NCBI GenBank assembly: GCA_023392645.1
Contig: JAEVYR010000259.1
Location: 1-9,618, forward strand
Reading direction: 5' to 3'
DNA: 9,618 nt
Source: Chloroflexota bacterium
GTDB lineage: Bacteria; Chloroflexota; Chloroflexia; Thermomicrobiales; UBA6265
Position 1 is the stretch's first letter; every line of letters starts with the position of its first letter. Of this stretch, positions 1-7,806 are shown piece after piece. The translations under genes and the position numbers were made by a program. Under the pieces are notes generated by a model that was not told the DNA's origin, did no database searches, and saw nothing but the letters and a program-made list of their open reading frames with translations.

Positions 1-879
1 CGCGGCCATGTCGTCGTTCACCTCGCGGGCCAGGCGGGCGATCCGGGCGGCGTTTTCGGTTCGGTTGGCGTAAAAGTACGGATAGACTGGAATGCAGTGG
101 CCACCCACACCGGCGCCAGGCCGGTGGATATGCGAGAAGGGCTGGCTGTTCGCGGCATCGATGCTTTGCAGCACATCGATTCCCTGTTCCTCGGCGAACG
201 CAGCGAACTCATTGGCGAGGGCGATATTGACGTCGCGATAGGTGGTCTCGGCCAGTTTGGTGAACTCAGCCGTCTCGGTGTTGTCTACGGCGGTGACGTC
301 GGCATCGAGCACGGCTTCGTAGAAGGCGACGGCTTTCCGGGTGCTCTCGGGGTCGATACCGCCGACGATCTTGGGATACCTGCGGAGATCCTCGAAGACG
401 CGCCCGACATAGACGCGCTCTGGACTGAAGGCAAGCGAGAAGTCGCGCCCGGCAGCGAGACCCGAGCCCTGCTCGAGGATCGATCCGAACCGTTTCCGCG
501 TATCGCCGACCGGAAGTGTTGTTTCGTAGATCACGAGAGTGCCGGGCCTGAGCCCGGTGGCGATGTCGCGGGTGGCGGAGTCAATTGCGTGATAGGCGAT
601 ATTCTTGTTTTCGTCCACCACCAGCGGGACGATGACGACCACCGTGTCGGCTCGGCGAACGCCGTCCGATGTCGAGGTCTGGGCGGTCAGGCGACCCGCC
701 TTGACGGCCTCGGCAACCTTCAGGTCGAGACCCGGCTCATCGTTGTAGGCGCGTCCCGCGTTGACCATATCGACCACGTTCTGATCGATGTCGCAACCAA
801 ATACACGATGGCCCTTGCTGGCGTACTGGGCGGCCAGGGGCAGCCCGATGTGGCCGAGGCCGACAACTGCGATGTTCAT
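1..879 (-). CDS. UDP-sugar 6-dehydrogenase (WbpA/WecC-like), partial at left edge
   Basis: This is the N-terminal 293 codons of a nucleotide-sugar dehydrogenase; the C-terminal end lies beyond the window. Such cytoplasmic enzymes oxidise C6 of a UDP-hexose(amine) to the uronic acid with two NAD+. The reading starts at the ATG at 879-877. It shows an N-terminal Rossmann glycine motif (VGLGHIGLPLA, residues 6-16), the ETTLPVG segment near 119-125, the FSPERV segment near 151-156 and the catalytic-cysteine motif GGHCIPVYP (Cys262). Family members are about 420-440 residues, so roughly a third is missing. It follows the Gfo/Idh gene by 17 bp and is probably in the same operon; an AAGGA about 14 nt upstream is a weak ribosome site. 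Next to WbpB- and WbpD-like genes the likely substrate is UDP-GlcNAc (WbpA role), but UDP-ManNAc or UDP-GalNAc cannot be excluded. Confidence 0.93.
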   Translation of the reverse strand, partial: MNIAVVGLGHIGLPLAAQYASKGHRVFGCDIDQNVVDMVNAGRAYNDEPGLDLKVAEAVKAGRLTAQTSTSDGVRRADTVVVIVPLVVDENKNIAYHAIDSATRDIATGLRPGTLVIYETTLPVGDTRKRFGSILEQGSGLAAGRDFSLAFSPERVYVGRVFEDLRRYPKIVGGIDPESTRKAVAFYEAVLDADVTAVDNTETAEFTKLAETTYRDVNIALANEFAAFAEEQGIDVLQSIDAANSQPFSHIHRPGAGVGGHCIPVYPYFYANRTENAARIARLAREVNDDMAA

Positions 880-896
880 GCGTGAGTTACCGATCC

Positions 897-1922
897 TTAT
901 CGTTCAAGCGCAGTTTGGCGCAACGTGGGATGGACTGGCTGGCCAATGCGCGAGGACTCGATGAGGCCAAGTGCGACAGCAAGTGTATCCGCCGCGCTTT
1001 CGGGGGAGGCGGGAACATCCGTGCCATCGATGATGCTTTGCACGAAGGCAGATAGCTCCTCCTTGAGCGGCTCGCGCTTCGCAAAGCTGTAGCGGATGGC
1101 GTTGCCCTCGCTGACCTTCTGGAACTCGCGAAGATCGTCCCACTCCGACGAGACGTCGCCGTTTTCGAAGAAGGCGAGATCCTGGGTCAGGTAGTCGGCG
1201 ACGAACGTGCCCTTGATCCCCGAGACGGTCAGTTGGCGGATCTTCGTGGGCGTGAGCCAGTTCACATCGAGCGCGCCGACCGTACCGTTCGCGAATCGGA
1301 GCGTACCGATCAGCATGTCCTCGTGCGAGGTGTGGATCCGTCGGGCGATCTGGGCATAGGCCGTTTCGACCGGGCTTTCCAGAACGAAGTTCATCGCGTC
1401 GATATCGTGCGAGGCGAGATCCACGACAACGCCGACGTCACGAATGCGATCGGGAAAGGGCCCGACGCGACGAGCTGATACCTGAAACACCGTGCCAACC
1501 TGTCCAATGCGGCGTTTCAACTCCTGGATCGCCGGGTTGAACCGCTCGATGTGACCAACCATCAGACGGACCCCGGTGCGGTGCGCGGCATCGATCATCT
1601 CGCACGCCTCGGCGACCGTGCTGGCAATCGGTTTCTCGACGAGGACGTGGATGCCGCGCTCGATCGCCTTCATGGTGGTATCGAAGTGGAGGCTGGTGGG
1701 CACGGCGATTGAGACAAGATCGATGTCACCGGCGTTGAGCAGGTCATCGATGTCGGTGAAGCCCTTGACGTGATACTGACTGGAAATCCGAGCTGCCGCA
1801 GAAGCAGAAATGTCGGCCACGGCAGCCAGCGAGGCGTTGGGCAACTCGTTGTACACCCGGACGTGATGGCGACCCATGGCGCCAAGGCCGATAACGCCGA
1901 CCCGAAGCTGCGGTTGACTCAT
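897..1922 (-). CDS. Gfo/Idh/MocA-family oxidoreductase, WbpB-like
   Basis: A 341-residue NAD(P)-dependent oxidoreductase of usual length. The Rossmann motif VIGLGAMGRHH is at residues 10-20, the family EKP motif (catalytic-site lysine) at 96-98, HIERFNP at 124-130 and the D-x3-H pair of VVDLASHDID at 168/172. WbpB/WlbA-type members oxidise C3 of UDP-GlcNAcA to the 3-keto sugar, which an aminotransferase then converts. The ATG start at 1922-1920 overlaps the stop of the acetyltransferase gene by 4 bp (ATGA), and an AGAGG lies 7 nt upstream (1930-1934), so both the start and translational coupling are well supported. Position between a WbpD-like acetyltransferase and a WbpA-like dehydrogenase supports the UDP-diacetamido-uronate assignment. 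Gfo/Idh proteins vary widely in substrate, so the exact sugar is inference. Confidence 0.93.
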   Translation of the reverse strand: MSQPQLRVGVIGLGAMGRHHVRVYNELPNASLAAVADISASAAARISSQYHVKGFTDIDDLLNAGDIDLVSIAVPTSLHFDTTMKAIERGIHVLVEKPIASTVAEACEMIDAAHRTGVRLMVGHIERFNPAIQELKRRIGQVGTVFQVSARRVGPFPDRIRDVGVVVDLASHDIDAMNFVLESPVETAYAQIARRIHTSHEDMLIGTLRFANGTVGALDVNWLTPTKIRQLTVSGIKGTFVADYLTQDLAFFENGDVSSEWDDLREFQKVSEGNAIRYSFAKREPLKEELSAFVQSIIDGTDVPASPESAADTLAVALGLIESSRIGQPVHPTLRQTALER

Positions 1923-2539
1923 GACTCAACCTCTGGCGACACGATCAACAGGCCGCTTCCGGCATCCCGGCTGTTGTATCTGCATCCGCATGCGTCGCAG
2001 TTGGCACTCCCACCGTCCCAGACGAGTTTGGTCCCACAGGCACAGGCATACCCGACGATCCGCGCGGGGTTGCCAACGACAATCGCATGATCCGGAACAT
2101 CCCGTGTGACGACAGCTCCGGCGCCAACCATGGCGTAGCGGCCGATGGTGGTGTCGGGTAGCACCACGGCGCTCGCACCGACCGAGGACCCGTACCGGAC
2201 CAGAGTCTCGCCAACTGTCCAATCGCTTTCGGATTTCGGGCTGCCATCTAGGTTGATGGCACGCGGGCGCGTGTCGTTGGCAAAGACCACATGTGGGCCG
2301 ATGAACACGCCGTCCTCGATAGTGACGCCGTGGTAGACCGACACTCGATTCTGAATCTTGACGAAGTTGCCGATCGTCACGTCGAAATCGACGTAGGCAC
2401 CCTTGCCGACGATACATTGCTCGCCGATCGTCGCGCCTTCACGTACTTGAGCCTCATGCCAGATGCGCGTGCCCGCGCCAACGACAGCGTCAGGCGAGAC
2501 GTCTGCGGTAGGATGAATCGTGGCGAGTCTAGTTGGCAT
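1919..2539 (-). CDS. WbpD-like left-handed beta-helix N-acetyltransferase with C-terminal zinc ribbon
   Basis: A 206-residue hexapeptide-repeat acyltransferase. Residues about 8-83 and 108-150 show repeating IG-x4-V-type hexapeptides (TIGEQCIVGKGAYV, TIGNFVKI, GVFIGPHVVF) of a left-handed beta-helix that forms trimers. The FANDTRPRA segment (86-94) matches the substrate loop of WbpD/WlbB, which acetylates the 3-amino group of UDP-GlcNAc3NA using acetyl-CoA. After the NPARIVGY end of the fold comes a cysteine motif (C166, C168, C181, C184, C186) resembling a small zinc ribbon, which the short WbpD forms I recall lack. I chose the ATG at 2539, 10 codons inside the longest frame, because GGAG (2548-2551) lies 8 nt upstream and the fold begins right after it. 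The gene overlaps the GT4 gene by 11 bp and the next gene by 4 bp. Confidence 0.92.
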   Translation of the reverse strand: MPTRLATIHPTADVSPDAVVGAGTRIWHEAQVREGATIGEQCIVGKGAYVDFDVTIGNFVKIQNRVSVYHGVTIEDGVFIGPHVVFANDTRPRAINLDGSPKSESDWTVGETLVRYGSSVGASAVVLPDTTIGRYAMVGAGAVVTRDVPDHAIVVGNPARIVGYACACGTKLVWDGGSANCDACGCRYNSRDAGSGLLIVSPEVES

Positions 2540-3905
2540 GTTGGTCGCTCCAGCGATCCAGGACATCATTCAACGCGAGCTGCAATTTCATCACGGTGTC
2601 TTCTCGACTGTGGGCATGCGTCACATGCTCAAATCCGCATGCGCCCAAACGAGATCGGCGGTCCGCATGCTCGTAGAGTTCCAACACCGCTGCGGCCAGA
2701 GCATCGGGGCGCTCGGCTGGGACGTACATTCCCGCGCCTGCTTCTTCGGTGAGCCGTCGCGCTTCGCCGTCAATGTTGATCACGATCGGTAGAGCGGCAG
2801 CCATATAGTCAAACAGCTTATTGGGCCGTGCGCCTTTAACTGCAGCGGTATCACGGTGCACGAGCAGTCCGATATCAGCGGCGCGAAGGTAATCGTCGAC
2901 GGCGGCTTTAGGGACAGGATCGAGGAATTGGACGTTGCGCAGATCCCGGGCTCGCCCCATTAGCCGTGGCTTGTCAGATCCTCCCCCGACTAAGACGAAG
3001 AGAAGGTTACTCTTCTCCACGAGGAGTCGAGCTGCGTCAATGATGACATCGAGTCCATTAGCTGGTCCGTGAGCGCCAATCCAGATCGCGACAGTAGAAT
3101 GCCCCCAACCGAGAGAATTCCGCATTGAATCCCGCTGTTCGGGAACAAGTGGTTTTGGTCGGCGCGAAGCGTTGGGAACCATTACGATGTTCCGTCGATC
3201 GAAGCCTTTCGCTCGAATGCTACGATCAATTCCCTCTGTTAGAGCAACGATAAGGTTGGCTCTGGTGTAGAGGAACCTCTCAAGGGTTTCCAAGGTTTTG
3301 ATCACTGGCTTGTTGCTCAATCCGAGTTGCACGAGAGACTCGGGCCATAAATCGCGAATTTCAAGTACGAAGGGCACCCGATGCCATTTGGCAAGAATCC
3401 AACCTGCGAGACCTGCCAGCAGGTGAGGCGACGACGCCAGAATTACGTCGGGCGCCCGTCGGCGGAAGCCAGCCAAAATACATATCACAAGAAACGAGAC
3501 CATATTCAAGTAGCGACGCCAATTGTTCCCCGAGTACGGAACTGAGTGCAGCCAAACGAACGGAGTGCCCTGCTCCGACTGTTCGACTTTGGGATGAAGT
3601 ATGGAAACCGGACGCTCCATCACTTGACGCTTAGGCTCGAAAGGCGATGCAAAGATCGTGGTGCGCCAACCCAATTGAGCGAGGATCGCCGCATGTTCAT
3701 GCTGCCGCGTAAAGCCCGCCAGGCTGGGAGGGACGGCGTACTGGTCAATGATCCACAGTTCTCGCGCTGTTCCAGATTGCCGTTTGGTTCGAAGAGAGCG
3801 TCCCCTGATTAGGCGTAGCGTCAGTAGCGAACCCGCGAATAGCAATACCACTCGCGCCCTTTTCGAAGGATCTTTCCAGAACGACATTGATGCTGGCTTC
3901 TTCAC
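2529..3905 (-). CDS. GT4-family glycosyltransferase (WbuB-like)
   Basis: A 458-residue GT-B-fold glycosyltransferase that would add one sugar to the lipid-linked repeat unit on the cytoplasmic face. A basic N-terminus is followed by a short hydrophobic stretch (about 17-33), perhaps a membrane anchor; the catalytic part begins near LWIIDQYAVPP (50-60). Seen motifs include LEIRDLWPES (181-190), MVPNA (242-246), GAHGPANGLD (277-286) in the donor-side Rossmann domain and the PNKLFDYMA segment (361-369), which is the WbuB/GT4 donor-binding region. The start is a GTG at 3905-3903 inside a 4-bp GTGA overlap with the epimerase stop; no clear ribosome site is seen, so coupling is likely. The gene is markedly GC-poor (87/180 = 48% at 3181-3360, against 126/180 = 70% at 4561-4740 in the neighbour), suggesting recent acquisition. 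The sugar specificity cannot be told. Confidence 0.92.
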   Translation of the reverse strand: MKKPASMSFWKDPSKRARVVLLFAGSLLTLRLIRGRSLRTKRQSGTARELWIIDQYAVPPSLAGFTRQHEHAAILAQLGWRTTIFASPFEPKRQVMERPVSILHPKVEQSEQGTPFVWLHSVPYSGNNWRRYLNMVSFLVICILAGFRRRAPDVILASSPHLLAGLAGWILAKWHRVPFVLEIRDLWPESLVQLGLSNKPVIKTLETLERFLYTRANLIVALTEGIDRSIRAKGFDRRNIVMVPNASRRPKPLVPEQRDSMRNSLGWGHSTVAIWIGAHGPANGLDVIIDAARLLVEKSNLLFVLVGGGSDKPRLMGRARDLRNVQFLDPVPKAAVDDYLRAADIGLLVHRDTAAVKGARPNKLFDYMAAALPIVINIDGEARRLTEEAGAGMYVPAERPDALAAAVLELYEHADRRSRLGACGFEHVTHAHSREDTVMKLQLALNDVLDRWSDQHAN

Positions 3906-4852
3906 GTTGCTGCGAGCTGTTCTTTCATCGCATCGTACGCCTCGACGGTCGCCTTCACTCCTTGCTCAAACGGAACACCAAGATCGAACCCGAGGATTTC
4001 CCGGGCGCGGGTGATGTCCGCGAGTGAGTCGCGGATATCGCCGGGGCGGGGTGGCTGATAGTCCGGGTCTGGCTCGACGCCGATCTCCCGGGCGATCAGC
4101 GCGAGCGCATGGTTGACGGACACCGACGTGTCCGAGGCGAGGTTCATCACCTGCCCGGCGGCCTCCGGCACGCGGCCGGCGAGCATGTTTCCCTCGACCA
4201 CGTCGCTGATGTAGGTGAACCCGCGCGACTGCTCGCCGTCGCCGTAGATCGCGGGCCGCTCGCCGGACATCAGCGCCCGGATGAACTTCGGCGTCACCGC
4301 GGCGTAGGGCGAATCGGGGTCCTGGCGCGGCCCGAAGACGTTGAAGTATCGCAGGCTGACCGTTTCGATGTCATACAGGGTGTTGAACACGGTGCAGAGC
4401 TGCTCGCCCGAGAGCTTGGAAATCGCGTACGGCGATAGCGGGTTCGGCGTCAGATCTTCGTGTTTCGGGGAGATCGGGGAATCGCCGTAGACGGACGACG
4501 ACGAAGCGAACACCACGCGGCGCACGCCGGCGTCGCGGGCGGCGACCAGCAGGTTGAGGGTGCCGGTGACGTTGACGTCGAAGGTCGTCTGCGGGTCCTT
4601 GACCGAGCGCGGTACCGAGGCGAGCGCGGCCTGGTGGTAGATCAGCTCGATGCCGTCGACGGCGTGTGCCAGCGCAGCGGGGTCGCGCAGGTCGGCGTCG
4701 TGCTCGTCGATATCTCCGGCCACGTGCGCCAGGTTGCGGCGATGGCCGGTGGCGAGATTGTCGAGTACCCGCACCTCCGCTCCTTCGCGAAGAAGGCGGT
4801 CAACGAGGTGTGAGCCGATGAACCCGGCACCGCCAGTTACCAGTACCCGCAT
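3902..4852 (-). CDS. NAD-dependent NDP-sugar epimerase, extended SDR (GalE/WbpP-like)
   Basis: A 316-residue extended short-chain dehydrogenase of normal length. It has the NAD-binding TGGAGFIG motif (6-13), DNLATG (31-36), the FASSSSVYG catalytic-serine segment (115-123), the YxxxK pair Y142/K146, and the RYFNVFGPRQDP segment (168-179) typical of UDP-hexose 4-epimerases. It would interconvert UDP-Glc/UDP-Gal or UDP-GlcNAc/UDP-GalNAc in the cytoplasm and supply a building block to the locus. The ATG start at 4852-4850 is supported by AGGGA (4861-4865) 8 nt upstream. The gene follows the sugar transferase by 41 bp and overlaps the glycosyltransferase by 4 bp. The exact substrate (Glc or GlcNAc) cannot be set from motifs alone, and a dehydratase role is less likely. 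Confidence 0.92.
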   Translation of the reverse strand: MRVLVTGGAGFIGSHLVDRLLREGAEVRVLDNLATGHRRNLAHVAGDIDEHDADLRDPAALAHAVDGIELIYHQAALASVPRSVKDPQTTFDVNVTGTLNLLVAARDAGVRRVVFASSSSVYGDSPISPKHEDLTPNPLSPYAISKLSGEQLCTVFNTLYDIETVSLRYFNVFGPRQDPDSPYAAVTPKFIRALMSGERPAIYGDGEQSRGFTYISDVVEGNMLAGRVPEAAGQVMNLASDTSVSVNHALALIAREIGVEPDPDYQPPRPGDIRDSLADITRAREILGFDLGVPFEQGVKATVEAYDAMKEQLAAT

Positions 4853-4893
4853 GTGTAAAATCCCTGATTGCTGGTGCGTGTGCCGAGCGGGCG

Positions 4894-5742
4894 CTATTGC
4901 CCTTTGAAGCGGAGGACGACGCGAACGGTATGGAGCAGGATGCGAATTTCCATCCAGATCGTCGCGAACTGGATGTAGTAGAGATCGTACTCCAGCTTCG
5001 TGCGGAGCTCATCCAGTGTGCCCGCGTAACGATACGAGATTTGCGCCCAGCCGGTCAGGCCCGGCTTGACGGCGAGTCGCATCGGGAATTCGGGTATCTC
5101 GGCTTCGATCCGTGCCATGTGCTCGGGGCGCTCCGGCCGGGGGCCGATAACGCTCATGTCGCCGCGGATGACGCACCAGAGCTGCGGCAGCTCGTCGATG
5201 CGGGTCCGGCGCATGAACCAGCCGAACCGCGTCACGCGCGCGTCGTTCGCGGTCGCGAACGCGGCTCCATTGGCTTCGGCGTCGGCCACCATCGATCGGA
5301 ACTTGTGAATGCGGAACCGCCGGCCGCCCTTCCCGAGGCGAGTCTGGGAGTAGAAGACCGGGCCCGGCGAGTCCAGCTTGATGCCGAGCATGATGATCGG
5401 CAGGAACGGCAGCAAGACGACGCCGAGCGCGAGGGAGAACAGCAGATCCAGCGACCGCTTGAACATCCGCAGTCGCCTGGATGGGCCCCGTTCGATTGCC
5501 GCGGCCAGAAGATCGGGGTTCCAGCGAAGGAACTGCAAGGGAACCATTCCGAGTCGTTGACAGTGCGAAAGTGAAGCCTGTGTCAGGTCCAGATCGGCAG
5601 GCAAGAAATGCGGACTCGAACTCGCCGTTCGCGTCACGAGTCTGGGCGCGCCGTGCGGGGTCGTGGCAAAATTCTGGCTTCCGGCTCGACGGGAAGAAGA
5701 CTGGCTCGAGGTTGCTTCGTTGCGGAGCGGCTCGGCGATCAT
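4894..5742 (-). CDS. Undecaprenyl-phosphate sugar-phosphate transferase (bacterial sugar transferase domain)
   Basis: A 282-residue initiating phosphoglycosyl transferase. It moves a sugar-1-phosphate from an NDP-sugar to undecaprenyl phosphate at the cytoplasmic membrane, the first step of repeat-unit assembly. Numbered from the upstream GTG at 5751, the family domain spans about 96-285: KRSLDLLFSLALG plus a hydrophobic re-entrant segment (98-123), DSPGPVFYSQTRLGKGG (127-143), FKIHKFRSM-type RIHKFRSM (147-154), RTRIDELPQLW with the Asp-Glu catalytic pair (186/187), VIGPRPERPEH (201-211) and KPGLTGWAQI (229-238). I prefer the ATG at 5742 because GAGG (5751-5754) lies 8 nt upstream, while the GTG at 5751 has none. 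The roughly 90 N-terminal residues are polar and lack the four-helix region of WbaP-type enzymes, so this is a short form. It is first in the leftward operon. Confidence 0.94.
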   Translation of the reverse strand: MIAEPLRNEATSSQSSSRRAGSQNFATTPHGAPRLVTRTASSSPHFLPADLDLTQASLSHCQRLGMVPLQFLRWNPDLLAAAIERGPSRRLRMFKRSLDLLFSLALGVVLLPFLPIIMLGIKLDSPGPVFYSQTRLGKGGRRFRIHKFRSMVADAEANGAAFATANDARVTRFGWFMRRTRIDELPQLWCVIRGDMSVIGPRPERPEHMARIEAEIPEFPMRLAVKPGLTGWAQISYRYAGTLDELRTKLEYDLYYIQFATIWMEIRILLHTVRVVLRFKGQ

Positions 5743-5863
5743 CGCGACCACCTCACCGGGTCTTCATGCCCGCGGCTCACGGCCGGAGATGCCATGAATG
5801 CTGACGTGGGTTGCAAACTACCTGATCGTCCCGACGGGCGTCGAGCGTCACCGTCATCGTGTG

Positions 5864-5876
5864 TTGTCGCTGACAA
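5864..5876. repeat. Short perfect inverted repeat, possible operator
   Basis: TTGTC-GCT-GACAA is a 5+5 palindrome with a 3-bp spacer, roughly 120 bp upstream of the sugar transferase start in the divergent region. Size and place fit a dimeric repressor site, but no regulator gene is in the window and chance occurrence is possible. Confidence 0.25.
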
Positions 5877-6122
5877 GACCCCTCACCCCTTCGGTGGTGC
5901 GCGATTTTTCCGACTCGCTGGACGAGCACGGAATCCTCATCGCATACCGATACCTCCCACCACGACGATACCAGATATGAACGAACACCCGCAAGGTGTC
6001 ACGACGTCCATCCATGATATTATGCCACGAATTCATGGCGCATCCCACGTGCTCGCGGTCGGCGCTGTAGTATTGTTTCGATCGGTTGCCGCCCAGACCG
6101 CTTTCCGGGCCTTACTACTTCC

Positions 6123-6127
6123 AGGGA
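6123..6127 (+). promoter_or_regulatory. Ribosome binding site setting the BY-kinase start
   Basis: AGGGA lies 6 nt before the GTG at 6134. It supports that GTG over the TTG at 6086, which would add 16 residues unlike Wzz N-termini. Confidence 0.6.
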
Positions 6128-6133
6128 ACACGC

Positions 6134-7711
6134 GTGGATCTCGACCTCCGACAATTGCTGCAAATCGCCCGCCGACGCTGGTGGATCGTGGTGCTGATGA
6201 TGCTCGTCGCCGGCACCGCCGCGTACGTCTCGGCCAACCGCGAGACGCCGATGTACTCGGCCAGCGCGACCATGCTCGTCTCGCCCGGGCAGGGCGTGAT
6301 GGACTACAACTACAACTCGATGTTGGCGACCCAGTACCTCGCCGAAACCTACCCCCAGCTCATCACCAATGCCGACATGTACGAGCGTGTCGCCGACGCG
6401 CTCGGGCTCGACGAGGTGCCGGGCAGCATCTCGGCGTCGGTGGCCGAAGGATCGCAGCTGGTGGTCGTGTCGGTCACCGACACCGATCCCGAGCGGGCGG
6501 CGCTGGTCGCCAACACCGTCGTGAGCGAGTTCCAGGACTACACCGCCGAGCGGGCGAAGGAGCGGGCCGACACCGCGCGGAGTCTGCTCGACAATCAGAT
6601 CGAGGCGATCGACGAGCGGATCGAGGAGATCGATGCCCGTCTCGACGAGCTGGACACCGCCGCGAACCGCAACGACACGGCGGCGCAGCGGGAGATCGAG
6701 GCGTTGACCGAGGAGCGAGCCTCGCTGAGCGCCTCGAAGGTCGAGCTCAATACCAATGCCGTCACGATCGGGGCGCAGACGATCGCGTCCAGCCCGAGCG
6801 TCGAGCCGGCGGGATCGGCGGTCGCGCCGTCGGAGCCGTTCGCGCCTCAGCCGCGGCGCTCGGCGCTGCTCGGGGTGTTCGTCGGGTTGCTGCTCGGGGT
6901 CGGGCTCGTGGCGCTGCTGGAGTTCCTCGACAACACCGTCAAGCCGGAGCAGAACATCCAGGAGCTGGCCGGTGCTCCGCTGCTGGCGACGATCCCGTCG
7001 CTGGGCAAGCTCAAGGCGGGTGGCGGGCAGGTCTACGCGATGTCACAGCCGCAATCGGGCGCCGCCGAGGCGGTTCGTCTGCTGCGCACCAATCTCGAGT
7101 TCGCCTCCGCCACGGCCGACATCGGCAGCATCACCGTCACCAGCCCGGGCGCCGGCGAGGGCAAGAGCACGACGGTCGCCAATCTCGGCGTGGTGCTGGC
7201 CCAGGCGGGGCTGAACACGGTCGTGATCGACGGCGATCTGCGCAAGCCGACCCAGGCGCGCATCTTCGGCGTGCCGAACGACACCGGGCTCACCACGCTG
7301 CTCACCCACCCGGACGAGGATTGGACAGAGGCTGCGCGGAAGGTGGCGCTGCCGGGATTGCGGCTCATTCCGAGCGGTCCGCTGCCGCCGAACCCGTCGG
7401 ATCTCGTCAGCTCGACGCGGTTCGAGGATCTGCTGGCGCGCATCGCCGCCGATGTCGATATCGTGATCGTCGACTCGCCGCCGGTGCTCGCCGCCAGCGA
7501 TGCGCTGGCCATTGCACGGCACACCGATGGGGTCGTCGTCGTGTGCCACTCCCACCAGACGCGCACCGACGCGGTGCGGCATGCCACGCATCTCATCCAC
7601 CATGGTGGTATCCGACTTGTGGGGGTGGTACTCAACCGCCAGCGTGGGCAGCAGGGCGCGTCGTATTACGGGGAGTACTACGGCACCGCCGCCGCCACGA
7701 CCGGCGACTGA
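6134..7711 (+). CDS. Wzz/Wzc-like chain-length determinant fused to tyrosine autokinase (BY-kinase)
   Basis: A 525-residue inner-membrane polysaccharide co-polymerase with a cytoplasmic tyrosine kinase. From the GTG start: an amphipathic basic N-terminus, first membrane helix WWIVVLMMLVAGTAAYV (16-32), a Wzz domain on the outside with a coiled-coil-like acidic stretch (about 138-205), a proline-containing linker, second helix about 244-263, then the kinase. Kinase motifs are Walker A GAGEGKST (339-346), Walker A' VIDGDLRKP (364-372) and Walker B IVIVDSPP (443-450). The tail carries a tyrosine cluster at 511, 512, 515 and 516, fitting autophosphorylation that controls chain length. The outer loop is shorter than in Wzc of enterobacteria, as is common for Gram-positive or Chloroflexota types. 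No partner phosphatase is in the window. It is divergent from the glycan operon and most likely serves the same polymer. Confidence 0.94.
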   Translation: MDLDLRQLLQIARRRWWIVVLMMLVAGTAAYVSANRETPMYSASATMLVSPGQGVMDYNYNSMLATQYLAETYPQLITNADMYERVADALGLDEVPGSISASVAEGSQLVVVSVTDTDPERAALVANTVVSEFQDYTAERAKERADTARSLLDNQIEAIDERIEEIDARLDELDTAANRNDTAAQREIEALTEERASLSASKVELNTNAVTIGAQTIASSPSVEPAGSAVAPSEPFAPQPRRSALLGVFVGLLLGVGLVALLEFLDNTVKPEQNIQELAGAPLLATIPSLGKLKAGGGQVYAMSQPQSGAAEAVRLLRTNLEFASATADIGSITVTSPGAGEGKSTTVANLGVVLAQAGLNTVVIDGDLRKPTQARIFGVPNDTGLTTLLTHPDEDWTEAARKVALPGLRLIPSGPLPPNPSDLVSSTRFEDLLARIAADVDIVIVDSPPVLAASDALAIARHTDGVVVVCHSHQTRTDAVRHATHLIHHGGIRLVGVVLNRQRGQQGASYYGEYYGTAAATTGD

Positions 7712-7743
7712 CCGTCTCATTCCGTCGTGACGCTCGCTGGCAC

Positions 7744-7765
7744 CCGCGATCGGGGATGATCGCGG
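7744..7765. terminator. Perfect hairpin after the BY-kinase gene, possible terminator
   Basis: CCGCGATC (7744-7751) and GATCGCGG (7758-7765) form an 8-bp perfect stem with a 6-nt loop, 33 nt after the stop codon. No T-tract follows on the plus strand, so classical intrinsic termination is uncertain; it may stabilise the mRNA 3' end instead. Confidence 0.4.
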
Positions 7766-7806
7766 CCTCCAGCAATTTGGCGAATGGTATTTGCATATAC
7801 GAAGTA

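Larger units (their letters stand above)
5743..6133. promoter_or_regulatory. Divergent intergenic region between the two transcription units
   Basis: About 390 bp separate the leftward operon from the rightward BY-kinase gene and must hold both promoters unless transcription enters from elsewhere. It is less GC-rich than its flanks. Seen are a perfect inverted repeat TTGTC-N3-GACAA (5864-5876), AT-rich patches TATTAT (6018-6023) and TAGTAT (6068-6073) that could be rightward -10 elements without good -35 partners, and a leftward pair GTGACA (6002-5997) and CATATC (5979-5974) with 17-bp spacing that is only fair. A 60-codon open frame on the plus strand (ATG 5798 to TGA 5980) has GGAG 10 nt upstream but shows no recognisable domain, and I do not call it a gene. 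Confidence 0.45.

Noticed and set aside
97..885. 262-codon plus-strand frame opposite the UDP-sugar dehydrogenase
   Set aside because: The minus strand carries the full set of dehydrogenase motifs including the catalytic cysteine; the plus frame shows no domain.
7744..7765. Firm intrinsic terminator call
   Set aside because: The stem is perfect but there is no T-tract; kept only as a possible terminator.
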